In this document: one piece after another, positions 34,267 through 44,556 of the stretch
Layout of the letters: each line of letters opens with the position of its first letter
Position numbering within the stretch: position 1 is the first letter of the stretch
The notes under the pieces: model-generated
What the model saw: the letters and a program-made list of their open reading frames with translations, nothing else
Databases searched by the model: none
Told to the model about the DNA's origin: nothing
NCBI RefSeq assembly: GCF_001905665.1
Contig: NZ_LIVX01000002.1
Span: forward strand, 569,420 to 633,419
Reading direction: 5' to 3'
Length of the DNA: 64,000 bases
Source of the DNA: Streptomyces sp. CB02261
GTDB taxonomy: Bacteria > Actinomycetota > Actinomycetes > Streptomycetales > Streptomycetaceae
Program-made: the position numbers and the translations under genes

Positions 34267-34313
34267 CGGGGCGGCCCCGCCGGTACCCGGAAGGTGCCGG
34301 CGGGGCCGCCCCG
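34267..34313 (-). terminator. Hairpin terminator of the purN-purH operon
   Basis: A 21-bp stem with one G-U pair (34267-34287 with 34293-34313; outer bases CGGGGCGGCCCCGCC) and a 5-base loop lies 13 bases past the purH stop. No T-run. Confidence 0.78.
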
Positions 34314-34326
34314 CTGTCCGTACGGC

Positions 34327-35892
34327 TCAGTGGAAGAAGTGGCGCGTCCCCGTGAAGTACATCGTCACGCCGGCCTTCTTCGCGGCCTCCACGACCAGCT
34401 CGTCCCGCATCGAGCCACCGGGCTGCACGACCGCCTTCACGCCGGCCGCGGTGAGGATCTCCAGGCCGTCGGGGAAGGGGAAGAAGGCGTCCGACGCGGC
34501 GTAGGCGCCGGCCGCCCGCTCCTCGCCCGCGCGCTCGACCGCGAGCTTCGCGGAGTCGACGCGGTTGACCTGACCCATGCCGACGCCGACCGAGGCGCCG
34601 TCCTTGGAGAGGAGGATCGCGTTGGACTTGACCGCGCGGCAGGCCTTCCAGGCGAAGGCGAGCTCGGCGAGCTCCTCGGCGGACAGGGCCTCGCCGGTCG
34701 CCAGGGTCCAGTTCGCCGGGTCGTCGCCCTCGGCCTGGAGACGGTCGGTGACCTGGAGGAGCGCGCCGCCGTCGATCGGCTTGACCTCGACCGGGTTGGC
34801 CGGGGCGCCCTCGGCGCGCAGGACGCGGATGTTCTTCTTCTTGGCGAGGATCTCGACCGCGCCGTCCTCGTAGCCGGGGGCGACGATGACCTCGGTGAAG
34901 ATCTCCGCGACCTGCTCGGCCAGCTCGACCGACACCGGGCGGTTGACGGCGATGACGCCGCCGAACGCGGACAGCGGGTCGCAGGCGTGCGCCTTGCGGT
35001 GGGCCTCGGCGACGTCGGCGCCGATCGCGATGCCGCACGGGTTGGCGTGCTTGATGATCGCGACGCAGGGCTCGGTGTGGTCGTACGCGGCCCGGCGCGC
35101 GGCGTCGGTGTCCGTGTAGTTGTTGTACGACATCTCCTTGCCGTGCAGCTGCTCGGCCTCGGCGAGGCCGCCCGTGCCGTCGACGTACAGCGCGGCGCCC
35201 TGGTGCGGGTTCTCCCCGTAGCGCAGGACGTTGTTCCGCTCGTACGTGGCGCCCAGGAAGTCGGGGAAGCCCGACTCGTCGGCGGCGGCGTAGTCGGCGG
35301 CGAACCAGGAGGCGACGGCCACGTCGTACGCGGCGGTGTGCTGGAAGGCCTCGGCGGCGAGCCGCTTGCGGGCGGTCAGGTCGAAGCCGCCCGCCTGGAC
35401 GGCGGCGAGCACGTCGGCGTACCGGCCGGGGCTGGTCACGATGGCCACGGACGGGTGGTTCTTGGCCGCGGCGCGGACCATCGACGGGCCGCCGATGTCG
35501 ATCTGCTCGACGCACTCGTCGGGAGTGGCGCCGGAGGCGACGGTCTCCTTGAACGGGTAGAGGTTCACGACGACCAGGTCGAAGGGCTCCACGCCGAGCT
35601 CGGCGAGCTGCTCGCGGTGCGACTCCAGGCGCAGGTCGGCGAGGATGCCGGCGTGCACGCGCGGGTGCAGCGTCTTGACGCGGCCGTCCAGGCACTCGGG
35701 GAAGCCGGTCAGCTCCTCGACCTTGGTGACCGGCACCCCGGCGGCGGCGATCTTCCCGGCGGTGGAGCCGGTGGAGACGAGCTCGACACCGGCCTCGTGC
35801 AGGCCGCGGGCCAGCTCTTCGAGCCCCGTCTTGTCGTAGACGCTGACCAGCGCGCGGCGGATGGGCTTAACGGTGTCCGTGTTCACCGACAT
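34327..35892 (-). CDS. purH: Bifunctional AICAR transformylase/IMP cyclohydrolase
   Basis: This bifunctional enzyme (521 aa) catalyses the last two steps of IMP synthesis. The N-terminal MGS-like cyclohydrolase part includes [17 protein letters not shown] and [16 protein letters not shown]; the transformylase part includes [31 protein letters not shown] (catalytic Lys-His), [13 protein letters not shown] and [14 protein letters not shown]. The ATG at 35892 is preceded by GAAAGG at short distance. It overlaps the purN 3' end by 26 bases, so the two are cotranscribed and coupled. The 10-formyl-THF it uses comes from FolD. Confidence 0.96.
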   Translation of the reverse strand: MSVNTDTVKPIRRALVSVYDKTGLEELARGLHEAGVELVSTGSTAGKIAAAGVPVTKVEELTGFPECLDGRVKTLHPRVHAGILADLRLESHREQLAELGVEPFDLVVVNLYPFKETVASGATPDECVEQIDIGGPSMVRAAAKNHPSVAIVTSPGRYADVLAAVQAGGFDLTARKRLAAEAFQHTAAYDVAVASWFAADYAAADESGFPDFLGATYERNNVLRYGENPHQGAALYVDGTGGLAEAEQLHGKEMSYNNYTDTDAARRAAYDHTEPCVAIIKHANPCGIAIGADVAEAHRKAHACDPLSAFGGVIAVNRPVSVELAEQVAEIFTEVIVAPGYEDGAVEILAKKKNIRVLRAEGAPANPVEVKPIDGGALLQVTDRLQAEGDDPANWTLATGEALSAEELAELAFAWKACRAVKSNAILLSKDGASVGVGMGQVNRVDSAKLAVERAGEERAAGAYAASDAFFPFPDGLEILTAAGVKAVVQPGGSMRDELVVEAAKKAGVTMYFTGTRHFFH

Positions 35893-36496
35893 GAACCTTT
35901 CGTCCCTCAATGCGGTAGCCGTGCCGGGCGAGACGCCCCACGACGTCGACGAGCAGCGAGCGCTCGACTTCCTTGATGCGCTCGTGCAGAGCGGCTTCAT
36001 CGTCCGTCTCCCGCACCTCGACCACGCCCTGGGCGATGATCGGGCCGGTGTCGACACCGTCGTCGACGAAGTGGACGGTGCACCCGGTGACCTTCGCGCC
36101 GTAGGCGAGGGCGTCACGCACCCCGTGGGCACCGGGAAAACTGGGCAGCAGGGCCGGGTGGGTGTTGACGACCCGGCCGCCGAAGCGGGCGAGGAACTCC
36201 TTGCCGACGATCTTCATGAAGCCGGCCGAGACGACGAGATCCGGCTCGTACGCGGCGGTGGCCTCGGCCAGCGCCCGGTCCCATTCCTCGCGGGTGGCGT
36301 GGTCCTTGACGCGGCAGACGAAGGTGGGCAGACCGGCGCGCTGGGCGCGCTCCAGCCCGGCGATGCCGTCGCGGTCCGCGCCGACGGCGACGATCTCCGC
36401 GCCGTACCCCTCGGGGTCCGCGGCGATGCCGTCGAGGAGGGCCTGCAGATTGGTACCGGAACCGGAGACCAGGACGACGAGGCGGGCGGCAGCCAC
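35867..36496 (-). CDS. purN: Phosphoribosylglycinamide formyltransferase 1
   Basis: This is folate-dependent GAR transformylase (209 aa). Landmarks are [54 protein letters not shown] (catalytic Asn/His region), and [19 protein letters not shown] (catalytic Asp). GTG at 36496 gives the normal N-terminus. The stop lies within the start of purH (26-base overlap). It adds the C8 carbon of purines using 10-formyl-THF. Confidence 0.95.
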   Translation of the reverse strand: MAAARLVVLVSGSGTNLQALLDGIAADPEGYGAEIVAVGADRDGIAGLERAQRAGLPTFVCRVKDHATREEWDRALAEATAAYEPDLVVSAGFMKIVGKEFLARFGGRVVNTHPALLPSFPGAHGVRDALAYGAKVTGCTVHFVDDGVDTGPIIAQGVVEVRETDDEAALHERIKEVERSLLVDVVGRLARHGYRIEGRKVHVGEHGHR

Positions 36497-36760
36497 TGGG
36501 TCACTCTTTCCGTGGTGTTTGTGCGGTCGTACGAACGAATCGTGCCGCTCGATACGGGGAACCCTACGAATGGCTCGACCGTCAGCAACGATACCGGCAC
36601 ACCGGGCGGCCCCCACGGGACGGGGGCGGAGCAGGGCGGTAGCGTCAGGGTCCGACGGCCGGACGATCAGCCGACGACCAGCAGACAGCGGCAGACGAGA
36701 CAGCAGCGGAGACCACGGGTGCGGCCGTGGTCCTGACGACAGAGGGAAGACGTTCAGCAG

Positions 36761-37486
36761 ATGCCGGAACGCCAGTCCACGGACGACAACAACCCGTTCG
36801 CACCGCCGCCCGAGGGCCGGCCGGATCAGCCGTGGCAGCCGCGGCGGCCGGAGGGCTCGGACGACGAAGCGTCCGGGGCCCCGGACTCGCCGGGGCCGTC
36901 CGACGGGCGCTGGAGCCCGCGCCAGCCGGGCCGCTCAGACGACGGCTTCGGCCGGGGTCCGGAGCGCCAGGGAGGCCAGGGCGGCCCGGAGGGCGGCCCC
37001 GGTCAGAGCGGCCGCCAGGGGCCCCGCTGGGACCCGACGGACCCGGCGCAGCGGCGCGCGCGGTACGCGATCCTCGCGGGCATGTGGGCCTTCTTCTTCG
37101 CCATCTTCGAGATCCCGGAACTGGCGCTGCTCCTCGGCGCCCTGGGTCTCTACTGGGCGATCAGCTCGCTGCTGACCAAGCCCAAGCCGGCGGCGGAGCT
37201 GTCGCCGACATCACAGCAGACGCCCGCGCCGGCGTCTCAGCCCTCGGGACGACCGTCGGGTCAGGGCGCCACGGCGGCCCCGCTCCGCTCGATGCGCACG
37301 GCCGCGATCAGCGGCCTGGTCGCGGCGAGCGTCGCCCTGATGATCGTCGCGGTCGGCTTCACCATGCAGCTCGTCTACAGCGACTTCTACGAGTGCCGCG
37401 ACGACGCCCTCACCCACGCGGGCCAACTGGCCTGCAACGACCTCCTCCCGAAGCCGCTCCGCGCGGGGTTCGGCGTCAGGGAGTAG
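36761..37486 (+). CDS. Membrane protein with Pro/Gly/Gln-rich N-terminus
   Basis: This 241-aa protein has about 90 residues of polar low complexity ([19 protein letters not shown]), then helices at about 104-121 ([17 protein letters not shown]), 124-139 ([18 protein letters not shown]) and 182-207 ([22 protein letters not shown]), with a short C-terminal domain holding two cysteines ([21 protein letters not shown]), which may form a disulfide outside. The 264 bases upstream separate it from divergent purN. No known function. Confidence 0.8.
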   Translation: MPERQSTDDNNPFAPPPEGRPDQPWQPRRPEGSDDEASGAPDSPGPSDGRWSPRQPGRSDDGFGRGPERQGGQGGPEGGPGQSGRQGPRWDPTDPAQRRARYAILAGMWAFFFAIFEIPELALLLGALGLYWAISSLLTKPKPAAELSPTSQQTPAPASQPSGRPSGQGATAAPLRSMRTAAISGLVAASVALMIVAVGFTMQLVYSDFYECRDDALTHAGQLACNDLLPKPLRAGFGVRE

Positions 37487-37504
37487 CCCCTGTTCGGTGG
37501 AGTC

Positions 37505-37529
37505 AGGCCCCCGCCCCAGGCGGGGGCCT
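37505..37529. terminator. Terminator overlapping the end of the DUF6350 gene
   Basis: AGGCCCCCGCC (37505-37515), loop CCA, then the exact complement to 37529 gives an 11-bp stem between convergent genes. Its right arm overlaps the stop codon of the minus-strand gene (37528-37530). Confidence 0.75.
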
Positions 37530-39141
37530 ATCTGCTGTCCGGGGGCGGGGTGGACTCCCAGGCGGCCGGGAGGTAGTCGTACGGCTCGAAGGCGGAGTCG
37601 CCGTACGGGTCGTCGTCGAGCCCCAGGTCGGAGGCGGACCGGGCGTCGGGGGCGGAGGCGGGCCGGGCGGCCGGCGGCGACGCGGGCCAGAAGGCCCCGG
37701 GCTGCGCCCCTGCGGGGGTCGACGGGTCGGGAGCGGCCGGCGGTACGGAGCCGAGGCCGTGGCCGGGGGGCGGACCGCCGACCGGGGTGGGGCCTCCGTC
37801 GGGCGTCTGGCCCCGGCCGGAGGGTGACGCCGCGGCGCGGCCCAGGCGGAGCAGGCCGGTGAGGCGCCCGAGCCTGGAGGTGAAGCGGGTGCCCGCCGCG
37901 GCCTGTGCTTCCGGACCGGTCGGCGGCGTCGGCACCGGAAGCGGCTTCGGGCGGAGGGAGCGGCGGCCCCACGCCCGTACGCCCAGGGCCACCGGTACGC
38001 CCAGGCAGGCACCCCACAGGACCGTCGCCGCGCCCGTCTGCCACCACACCGGGCCGAACGCGGAGAGCCGGCCGCTGCCGAGCGGACCGCCCGCCGCGGC
38101 CGTGAGGACCGCGACCGCCGCCCCGCAGCCCCAGGCCGCGCCCAGCGCCGTCAGCGCCGTGTCCCGGGCCGCCCACATCCGTGCCGGACGGCCCACCCGG
38201 TGGCCCTGGACCAGGGCGGCGGCCAGCGGGGCCGCCGCGGCCGCCCAGTGGATCCAGGTCCCCCGCCCCTCGCCGGGCAGCGCGGCCAGGAGCGGGAAGG
38301 GCGGCACGGCGGGATCCCCGGCGAGGCCCAGCGGGGTCGCGAGCGCGCCCGTACCGAGGGTGAAGCCCGGCCCGAGGCCGTACGCGGCCCCCCACACGGC
38401 CATGTTCGGCAGCAGCGCCAGGACGAGCAGCAGGACCGCCGCCCGCCCCGACCACTCCCCCGCGAGGCCCGTGTACGCGGCCTGCGCCTCGCCGGCGTGC
38501 CAGGCGAGCGACACCGCCGCGGCCGCCGCGCCGCCGCCGAGCAGCGTCACGAGCCCCAGCCCCGCCGCACGCAGGGCGGCGGCCGCCTGGCGCTGCCCGG
38601 GCAGCGGGCGGCCCAGCGCCGTCCATACGCCCGCCCCGGCCGCGCCGACGACGACGGCGGGCAGCCAGAACCCGGCGGTGAGCAGGTCGGCGGGCAGCGG
38701 GCCGCTCGCGCTGTAGACCACGACCACGGCCGCGACCAGCAGATAGCCGCCCGCCACGGCGGCGACGGCAGCGCCCGCGGAGGGGCGCGGCCGGTCGTCG
38801 TCATCGCCCGGATCGAGGGTGTCGCGGGCCGCCCGGTGGAGGAGCCAGACGGGCAGGGCGGTCAGGAGCAGCGGGACGATGCCGAGGGGTGCGGGCAGGC
38901 CGGACAGGGTGTCCGTACGGACCAGGTCCACGCCGTGGGCGAGCAGCCAGAGCCCGGCGGCCAGGTGGAGGGCGCCGCCGGGACCGCTGTCGGGGTACGG
39001 GGAGCTGATCCACGCGGCGACCACCAGGACCGCGAGGGCGCCGAGGCCGAGCCCGGCGGCGACCCCGCCCCGGACACAGGCGGCGGCGAGCGCGGCGGAA
39101 CGCCCGCCCTGGACCAGGGGCTGCTCGATCACGTGGGTCAC
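37528..39141 (-). CDS. DUF6350 family (PerM-like) multi-pass membrane protein
   Basis: This 537-aa protein has about ten hydrophobic helices in its first 380 residues (Ala/Leu/Val-rich) and a long Pro/Gly/Ser-rich cytoplasmic tail ending in [21 protein letters not shown]. It matches the actinobacterial family now called DUF6350, which includes mycobacterial PerM, linked to cell division in that genus. GTG at 39141 (VTHVIEQPL) is taken as start; upstream frame is open but reads through the divergent promoter. Located next to purN/purH, as commonly seen in Streptomyces. Confidence 0.8.
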   Translation of the reverse strand: MTHVIEQPLVQGGRSAALAAACVRGGVAAGLGLGALAVLVVAAWISSPYPDSGPGGALHLAAGLWLLAHGVDLVRTDTLSGLPAPLGIVPLLLTALPVWLLHRAARDTLDPGDDDDRPRPSAGAAVAAVAGGYLLVAAVVVVYSASGPLPADLLTAGFWLPAVVVGAAGAGVWTALGRPLPGQRQAAAALRAAGLGLVTLLGGGAAAAAVSLAWHAGEAQAAYTGLAGEWSGRAAVLLLVLALLPNMAVWGAAYGLGPGFTLGTGALATPLGLAGDPAVPPFPLLAALPGEGRGTWIHWAAAAAPLAAALVQGHRVGRPARMWAARDTALTALGAAWGCGAAVAVLTAAAGGPLGSGRLSAFGPVWWQTGAATVLWGACLGVPVALGVRAWGRRSLRPKPLPVPTPPTGPEAQAAAGTRFTSRLGRLTGLLRLGRAAASPSGRGQTPDGGPTPVGGPPPGHGLGSVPPAAPDPSTPAGAQPGAFWPASPPAARPASAPDARSASDLGLDDDPYGDSAFEPYDYLPAAWESTPPPDSR

Positions 39142-39260
39142 GGAGCCATGCTGCCAACGACACGCGCTTTCGCCACGTAACAGGCAAACCTCCGTTGTGT
39201 CGCTCAAGATACGTTTATGTACTTTTCCGCCCACAGCAGCTCTGCGGGAGGTAGACGCCG

Positions 39261-40670
39261 ATGAGCCGGAGCACCGCGCATTCCGCATCCTCCGTCACCC
39301 TGCCGACCCCGAAGGAGCGGCGCAGGTTGCGTGAGGCCCTCGCCCTGAGCGAGGAGCAGGTCGCCGAGGCCATGGGCGTCACGAAGGCCACGGTCAAGTC
39401 GTGGGAGACCGGGCGCTCGGCGCCACGGGGCCGCAAGCGCGAGGCGTACGCGAAGCTGCTCGGCTCGTGCGAGCCGATCGGCGCGCCCACCTCGCCGGAG
39501 TCCCCGGCCGGGAGCGACTCCCCGGAACACCGGCCACAGACCCGAACGGCCCAGTCCCGGCCCGGGACCGGGGACCAGGCCGAGATCCAGGCCGAGACCG
39601 AGCCTCCGTCGCAGGATCAGGAGCAGGCGGAGGCACAGGAGCAAGCGGAGGCGCGGGCGGAGGCGCGGGCTCCTGCCCCCGCCCCGGCCCCGACCCCCGC
39701 CCCGGGCAGGTCGTCGCCCTCCAGGCCCGCCGACATGCGCCCCCAGGCCGCCGCCAGGCGCGCCGCCAAGCCGCCGAAGGGCCCGCGCAAGGGGATGACG
39801 AAGCCGCAGGAGCGGCTGAAACCGATGGCGGCGGAGGCCCCGGAGGCCGCTCCGGAGCCCGCCGTGCCGGGTCTCACCCCGGAGGAGGCGTTCGACGAGC
39901 TCTACGCGCACGCCGCACCCGCGCTCGTCCACCAGGCGTACCTGCTGACCGGCCGCCGGGGGCTCTCCCGCGAGGCCGTCGAGTACGCCTTCCACCGCGC
40001 CTGGGAGCGCTGGCCCGAGGTCGCCGTCGACGCCGACCCGGTGGGCTGGGTGCGGGCGGCGTCGTACGAGTACGCCCTCTCCCCCTGGCACCGGCTGCGC
40101 CGCGCGCACAAACACCCGGACGCCCCGCCGGCTGAGGCGCACCGCAGGGCGCTGCTGGCCGCGCTCCTCGAACTGCCGCCGTCGTACCGCCGTACCGTCC
40201 TGCTCTACGAAGGGCTCGGCCTCGACCTGCCCGATACGGCGGCCGAGACCGAGGCGAGCACCCCCGCCGCCGCCAACCGGCTGCTGCACGCCCGTACCGT
40301 CCTCGCGCGGCGCATCCCCGAGCTCGCCGAGCCCGAGACGCTGCACCGGCAGCTCGGCGCGCTGGTCGCGGAGGAGCCGACGGCCACCCTCCCGGCGGCC
40401 CGATCGGTCCGGGCCGGCAGCGAACGCCGGAGCCGCACCTGGACCCGCGCGGTGATCGGTGCGACGGCGGTCCTCATCGCGGTCACCGGCTTCGCGGCGG
40501 TCACGGCCCCGACCCGGTACATCCCGGTGAACGCCCCCGGCGAGACCGTCAACGGCGTCCCGGTGCGCGGTGGCCCCCAGCAGCTCCGCCCGGAGGACCT
40601 GGAACTCCGCGAGCGGCTCCGCGCCGAGCCGAACCCGGGCCCCGAGCGGCTGGTCCCGACGGCCGAGTAG
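39261..40670 (+). CDS. XRE HTH - sigma-like - transmembrane fusion protein
   Basis: This 469-aa protein combines an N-terminal XRE-type HTH ([38 protein letters not shown], about 14-52), a long Glu/Gln/Ala/Pro-rich linker ([22 protein letters not shown]), a region like ECF sigma factors (about 207-350: [31 protein letters not shown], then [29 protein letters not shown]), and a membrane helix near the end ([18 protein letters not shown], about 395-412). It therefore looks like a membrane-tethered regulator. GGGAGG precedes the ATG. Whether the sigma-like part still binds RNA polymerase is unknown. Confidence 0.82.
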   Translation: MSRSTAHSASSVTLPTPKERRRLREALALSEEQVAEAMGVTKATVKSWETGRSAPRGRKREAYAKLLGSCEPIGAPTSPESPAGSDSPEHRPQTRTAQSRPGTGDQAEIQAETEPPSQDQEQAEAQEQAEARAEARAPAPAPAPTPAPGRSSPSRPADMRPQAAARRAAKPPKGPRKGMTKPQERLKPMAAEAPEAAPEPAVPGLTPEEAFDELYAHAAPALVHQAYLLTGRRGLSREAVEYAFHRAWERWPEVAVDADPVGWVRAASYEYALSPWHRLRRAHKHPDAPPAEAHRRALLAALLELPPSYRRTVLLYEGLGLDLPDTAAETEASTPAAANRLLHARTVLARRIPELAEPETLHRQLGALVAEEPTATLPAARSVRAGSERRSRTWTRAVIGATAVLIAVTGFAAVTAPTRYIPVNAPGETVNGVPVRGGPQQLRPEDLELRERLRAEPNPGPERLVPTAE

Positions 40671-40689
40671 GCGCCGCCGTCCACGCATG

Positions 40690-40742
40690 CGAGAGGGCCC
40701 CGCCCTCCGTCCGGGTGACCGGTCGGGGGCGGGGCCCTCTCG
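40690..40742. terminator. Terminator between the fusion regulator and sucCD
   Basis: A 16-bp perfect stem (40690-40705 CGAGAGGGCCCCGCCC with 40727-40742) encloses a 21-base loop; it lies 20 bases after the plus-strand stop and 18 before the sucD stop, serving both. Confidence 0.8.
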
Positions 40743-40759
40743 TGTGGCTACCGCTGGAG

Positions 40760-41644
40760 TCAGCCCGCCAGGATGGCGCGCGCCAGCTTGGCCGTCTCGG
40801 TCGGCGTCTTGCCGACCTTGACGCCCGCGGCCTCCAGGGCCTCCTTCTTCGCCTGGGCGGTGCCGGAGGAGCCGGAGACGATGGCGCCGGCGTGGCCCAT
40901 GGTCTTGCCCTCGGGCGCGGTGAAGCCCGCGACGTAACCGACGACCGGCTTGGTGACGTTGGCCTTGATGAAGTCGGCCGCACGCTCCTCGGCGTCGCCG
41001 CCGATCTCACCGATCATGACGATCAGGTCGGTGTCCGGGTCGGCCTCGAAGGCCGCCAGGGCGTCGATGTGCGTGGTGCCGATGACCGGGTCGCCACCGA
41101 TGCCGACGGCGGACGAGAAGCCGATGTCACGGAGCTCGTACATCATCTGGTACGTCAGCGTGCCGGACTTCGAGACCAGGCCGATGCGGCCCGGCTTCGT
41201 GATGTCGCCCGGGATGATGCCGGCGTTGGACTGGCCAGGGGTGATGAGACCGGGGCAGTTCGGGCCGATGAGACGGGTCTTGTTGCCCTTCTCCACCGCG
41301 TACGCGTAGAACGCGGCGGAGTCGTGCACGGCGATGCCCTCGGTGATGACGACGGCGAGGGGGATCTCGGCGTCGATCGCCTCGACGACGGCGGCCTTCG
41401 CGAAGGCCGGCGGCACGAAGAGGACCGAGACGTTGGCGCCGGTCTCCTTCATCGCCTCGGCGACGGAGCCGAAGACCGGGATCTCGGTGCCGTCGAAGTC
41501 GACGGTCGTGCCGGCCTTGCGCGGGTTCACGCCGCCGACGATGTTGGTGCCGTCACCCAGCATGAGCTTGGTGTGCTTCATGCCCGTGGCACCGGTCATG
41601 CCCTGGACGATGACCTTGCTGTCCTTGTTGAGGAAGATAGCCAT
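40760..41644 (-). CDS. sucD: Succinyl-CoA synthetase alpha subunit
   Basis: This is the ADP/GDP-forming succinyl-CoA ligase alpha subunit (294 aa). CoA-binding site: [31 protein letters not shown]; the phosphorylated His is in [46 protein letters not shown] is also typical. The ATG at 41644 lies 20 bases after the sucC stop; the genes form an operon. It generates ATP/GTP at the succinyl-CoA step of the TCA cycle. Confidence 0.97.
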   Translation of the reverse strand: MAIFLNKDSKVIVQGMTGATGMKHTKLMLGDGTNIVGGVNPRKAGTTVDFDGTEIPVFGSVAEAMKETGANVSVLFVPPAFAKAAVVEAIDAEIPLAVVITEGIAVHDSAAFYAYAVEKGNKTRLIGPNCPGLITPGQSNAGIIPGDITKPGRIGLVSKSGTLTYQMMYELRDIGFSSAVGIGGDPVIGTTHIDALAAFEADPDTDLIVMIGEIGGDAEERAADFIKANVTKPVVGYVAGFTAPEGKTMGHAGAIVSGSSGTAQAKKEALEAAGVKVGKTPTETAKLARAILAG

Positions 41645-41664
41645 GGCTCTGGTTCCCTCGTCCC

Positions 41665-42843
41665 TTACTTCGCAGCCGCGAGCTCGGCGGCCTTGTCGGC
41701 CGCTCCGTCCATGGTGTCCACGCGCTGCACCAGCGGGTGGTTGGCGTCCGACAGGATCTTGCGACCCAGCTCCGCGTTGTTGCCGTCGAGGCGCACGACC
41801 AGCGGCTTGGTGACCTCTTCGCCCTTGGAGGCGAGGAGCTCCAGGGCCTGGACGATGCCGTTGGCGACCTCGTCACAGGCGGTGATGCCACCGAAGACGT
41901 TGACGAACACGGACTTGACGTCCGGGTCGCCCAGGATGATCTCCAGGCCGTTCGCCATGACCTCGGCGGAGGCGCCGCCGCCGATGTCGAGGAAGTTGGC
42001 CGGCTTCACGCCGCCGTGGTTCTCACCGGCGTACGCGACGACGTCCAGGGTCGACATGACCAGACCGGCACCGTTACCGATGATGCCGACCTCGCCCTCG
42101 AGCTTGACGTAGTTGAGGCCCTTGGCCTTGGCGGCAGCCTCGAGCGGGTTGGCTGCGGCCTTGTCCTCGAGCGCCTCGTGCTCGGGCTGACGGAAGTCGG
42201 CGTTCTCGTCGAGAGACACCTTGCCGTCCAGGGCCAGGATGTCGCCGGAGGCGACCTTGGCCAGCGGGTTGACCTCGACGAGGAGCGCGTCCTCGGCGAC
42301 GAAGGTCTTCCACAGGGTCACGAGGACCTCGGCGACCTTCTCGGCCACCTCGGCCGGGAACTGCGCCAGGGCCACGATCTCGCGGGCCTTCTCGATGTCG
42401 ACACCGGTGTTGGAGTCGACGGGCACCTTCGCGAGCTTCTCGGGGGTCGTCGCGGCGACCTCCTCGATGTCCATGCCACCGGCGACGGACGCCATGGCGA
42501 GGAAGGTGCGGTTGGTGCGGTCGAGGAGGTACGAGACGTAGTACTCCTCGAGGATCTCCGGAGCGGTCTCCGCGATCATCACCTTGTGGACCGTGTGGCC
42601 CTTGATGTCCATCCCGAGGATGTCCGTCGCGCGGGCGACGGCCTCGTCCGGGGTCGCGGCCAGCTTCACGCCGCCGGCCTTGCCGCGGCCACCGACCTTC
42701 ACCTGCGCCTTGACGACCGACTTGCCGCCAAGACGCTCGGTGGCCTCGCGCGCCGCCTCAGGCGTGTCGATGACTTCACCGGCCAGCACCGGTACACCGT
42801 GCTTGGCGAAGAGGTCCCTCGCCTGGTACTCGAACAGGTCCAC
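41665..42843 (-). CDS. sucC: Succinyl-CoA synthetase beta subunit
   Basis: This is the ATP-grasp beta subunit of succinyl-CoA ligase (392 aa): [40 protein letters not shown] (nucleotide site), [38 protein letters not shown] and [19 protein letters not shown] at 42843 gives the conserved N-terminus and has AGGGACG upstream. Upstream are over 500 bases without a gene, containing an inverted repeat near the start. Confidence 0.96.
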   Translation of the reverse strand: MDLFEYQARDLFAKHGVPVLAGEVIDTPEAAREATERLGGKSVVKAQVKVGGRGKAGGVKLAATPDEAVARATDILGMDIKGHTVHKVMIAETAPEILEEYYVSYLLDRTNRTFLAMASVAGGMDIEEVAATTPEKLAKVPVDSNTGVDIEKAREIVALAQFPAEVAEKVAEVLVTLWKTFVAEDALLVEVNPLAKVASGDILALDGKVSLDENADFRQPEHEALEDKAAANPLEAAAKAKGLNYVKLEGEVGIIGNGAGLVMSTLDVVAYAGENHGGVKPANFLDIGGGASAEVMANGLEIILGDPDVKSVFVNVFGGITACDEVANGIVQALELLASKGEEVTKPLVVRLDGNNAELGRKILSDANHPLVQRVDTMDGAADKAAELAAAK

Positions 42844-42908
42844 GCGCGTCCGTCCCTTTTCTGATGATCGCGGTTCGTTGTCTGCGTGGGCGTGCCGCGG
42901 AGGGCAAC

Positions 42909-42925
42909 GTGACTGCATCTGTCAC
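42909..42925. promoter_or_regulatory. Inverted repeat upstream of sucC
   Basis: GTGAC-TGCATCT-GTCAC is a 5+7+5 inverted repeat 66 bases upstream of the sucC start. The half-site resembles TGTGA of CRP-type sites, but the spacing does not fit the CRP consensus. Possible operator. Confidence 0.35.
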
Positions 42926-43280
42926 AAGGGAGGCGTACACGGTGTCCGTGGACGCGGCATGTCCGTCTCGCAGGTTATCGCCGTGGGACGTGGGTCCCTA
43001 AATCGCAGGTCACTACTGAGCGGTGATACGGGTCACAGATCGTAGGGGCAGAGGGGCCGTCCGTAGGGGAAGCGCGGTGGGGACGTGCGGCGCTCGCGGC
43101 AGGCGGGGCTTGGCGTTTCGGCACCTCACGACGCGCCGGGAGTACGGGTGAGGGGCGGTCCGGCGACGGTGTGATATGAGCCTCAGTCGGCCCGCGGCAC
43201 CCGCTCGGACGGCTCCGCGACGACGGATTCCGCACCGGAACGACCCGTCGCGTCCGGTCGGGGTGGTCGGGCCGGCGGGG

Positions 43281-43346
43281 GCGGTTGTGGCCGGTCGGGC
43301 CGGCGGGCGCGGTTGTGGCCGGTTGGGGCGGTTGTGGCCGGTCGGG
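43281..43346. repeat. GCGGTTGTGGCCGGT minisatellite after the VWA gene
   Basis: Three copies of a 19-base unit (GCGGTTGTGGCCGGTCGGG and a one-base variant) start at 43281, 43309 and 43328, with a 9-base insert between the first two. The array ends 23 bases beyond the stop of the VWA gene. Confidence 0.88.
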
Positions 43347-43368
43347 CCGGCAGGGCCGGGCGGGGCCG

Positions 43369-44556
43369 TCAGTCGGCGGGTATCGGCAGGGGGCGCTTCT
43401 CCAGGGCCGCCGCCATGACCTCGGGGAAGAGGTCGGGGGTGCAGGCGAAGGCCGGGACGCCGAGGGCGGCGAGTGCCGCCGCGTGGTCGCGGTCGTAGGC
43501 CGGGGCGCCCTCGTCGGAGAGGGCGAGCAGCGCGACGAACTGGACGCCCGAGGCCTTCATCGCCGCCACCCGCTTCAGCATCTCGTCGCGGATGCCTCCC
43601 TCGTACAGGTCGCTGATGAGGACGAGGACGGTGTCGGCAGGGCGGGTGATCTTCGACTGACAGTGGGCGAGGGCTCGGTTGATGTCGGTGCCGCCGCCGA
43701 GCCGGGTGCCGAAGAGGACGTCGACGGGGTCGTCGATCCGGTCGGTCAGGTCCACGACGGCGGTGTCGAAGACGACGAGCCGGGTGGCGATCGACCGCAT
43801 GGAGGCGAGCACCGCGCCGAAGACGGAGGCGTGGACGACGGAGGCGGCCATGGAACCGGACTGGTCGACGCAGAGCACGACCTCCTTCCGTATCCCCCGG
43901 GAGGCGCGCCCGTGGCCGATGAGCCGCTCGGGGACGACCGTGCCGTGCTCGGGCAGGTAGTGCTTGAGGTTGGCGCGGATCGTGCGGTCCCAGTCGATGT
44001 CCCGGTGCCGGGGCCGGCTGATCCGTGCGGACCGGTCGAGCGCGCCGGTGAGGGTCGCGCGGGTGCGGCCGGCGAGGCGCTTCTCCAGGTCGTCGACGAC
44101 CTTGCGCACGACGGCCCGCGCGGTCTCCCTGGTCGTCTCGGGCATGGCCTTGTGGAGGGAGAGCAGGGTGCCGACCAGATGCACGTCCGCCTCGACGGCG
44201 TCCAGCATCTCCGGCTCCAGGAGGAGGGTCGCGAGGCCGAGGCGGTCGATCGCGTCGCGCTGCATGACCTGGACGACGGAGCTGGGGAAGTACGTGCGGA
44301 TGTCGCCGAGCCAGCGGACGACGGAGGGTGCCGAGGCGCCGAGTCCGGCCGAGCGGTCCCGTCCGGCGCGGTCCCGTCCGGCGCGGTCGGGCTGCCGCGT
44401 ACGCCCGTAGAGCGCGGTGAGGGCTCCGTCCATGGCGGCGTCCGTGCCGGTGAGCGCGCGGCCGGTGCCGTCGGCGTCCCCGCCGCCCAGGACGAGCCGC
44501 CAGCGGCGGGTCCGCTCGTCGTCCGCCGGGGTCGGCCGGTTCACGTGGGTGCTCAT
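43369..44556 (-). CDS. VWA domain protein of the MoxR/DUF5682 cluster (YehP-like)
   Basis: This 395-aa protein has an N-terminal helical part (with a 5-residue RAGRD repeat at about 58-68) and a C-terminal von Willebrand A domain with an intact metal-ion site: LCVDQSGSM (Asp231, Ser233, Ser235), the Thr region GGGTDINRA, and VLISDLYEGG. In MoxR systems the VWA partner works with the AAA+ ATPase on client proteins or metal centres. It overlaps the DUF5682 gene by 4 bases (ATGA). I recall E. coli yehP as the counterpart. Confidence 0.87.
   Translation of the reverse strand: MSTHVNRPTPADDERTRRWRLVLGGGDADGTGRALTGTDAAMDGALTALYGRTRQPDRAGRDRAGRDRSAGLGASAPSVVRWLGDIRTYFPSSVVQVMQRDAIDRLGLATLLLEPEMLDAVEADVHLVGTLLSLHKAMPETTRETARAVVRKVVDDLEKRLAGRTRATLTGALDRSARISRPRHRDIDWDRTIRANLKHYLPEHGTVVPERLIGHGRASRGIRKEVVLCVDQSGSMAASVVHASVFGAVLASMRSIATRLVVFDTAVVDLTDRIDDPVDVLFGTRLGGGTDINRALAHCQSKITRPADTVLVLISDLYEGGIRDEMLKRVAAMKASGVQFVALLALSDEGAPAYDRDHAAALAALGVPAFACTPDLFPEVMAAALEKRPLPIPAD

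Larger units (their letters stand above)
42844..43368. other. Gene-free region upstream of sucC
   Basis: The 525 bases between sucC and the VWA gene hold no convincing gene. They include the inverted repeat at 42909-42925, a short direct repeat CGTAGGGG (twice between 43040 and 43070), and the minisatellite at 43281-43346. The sucC promoter should be here but no strong -35/-10 pair is obvious. Confidence 0.6.

Noticed and set aside
32275..35976. Plus-strand open frame of about 1230 codons
   Set aside because: It runs antisense to DUF2079 and purH, has Arg/Gly/Asp shadow composition and no domain.
42909..42925. CRP-binding site upstream of sucC
   Set aside because: Half-sites resemble TGTGA/TCACA but spacing is wrong for CRP; kept only as an unassigned inverted repeat.
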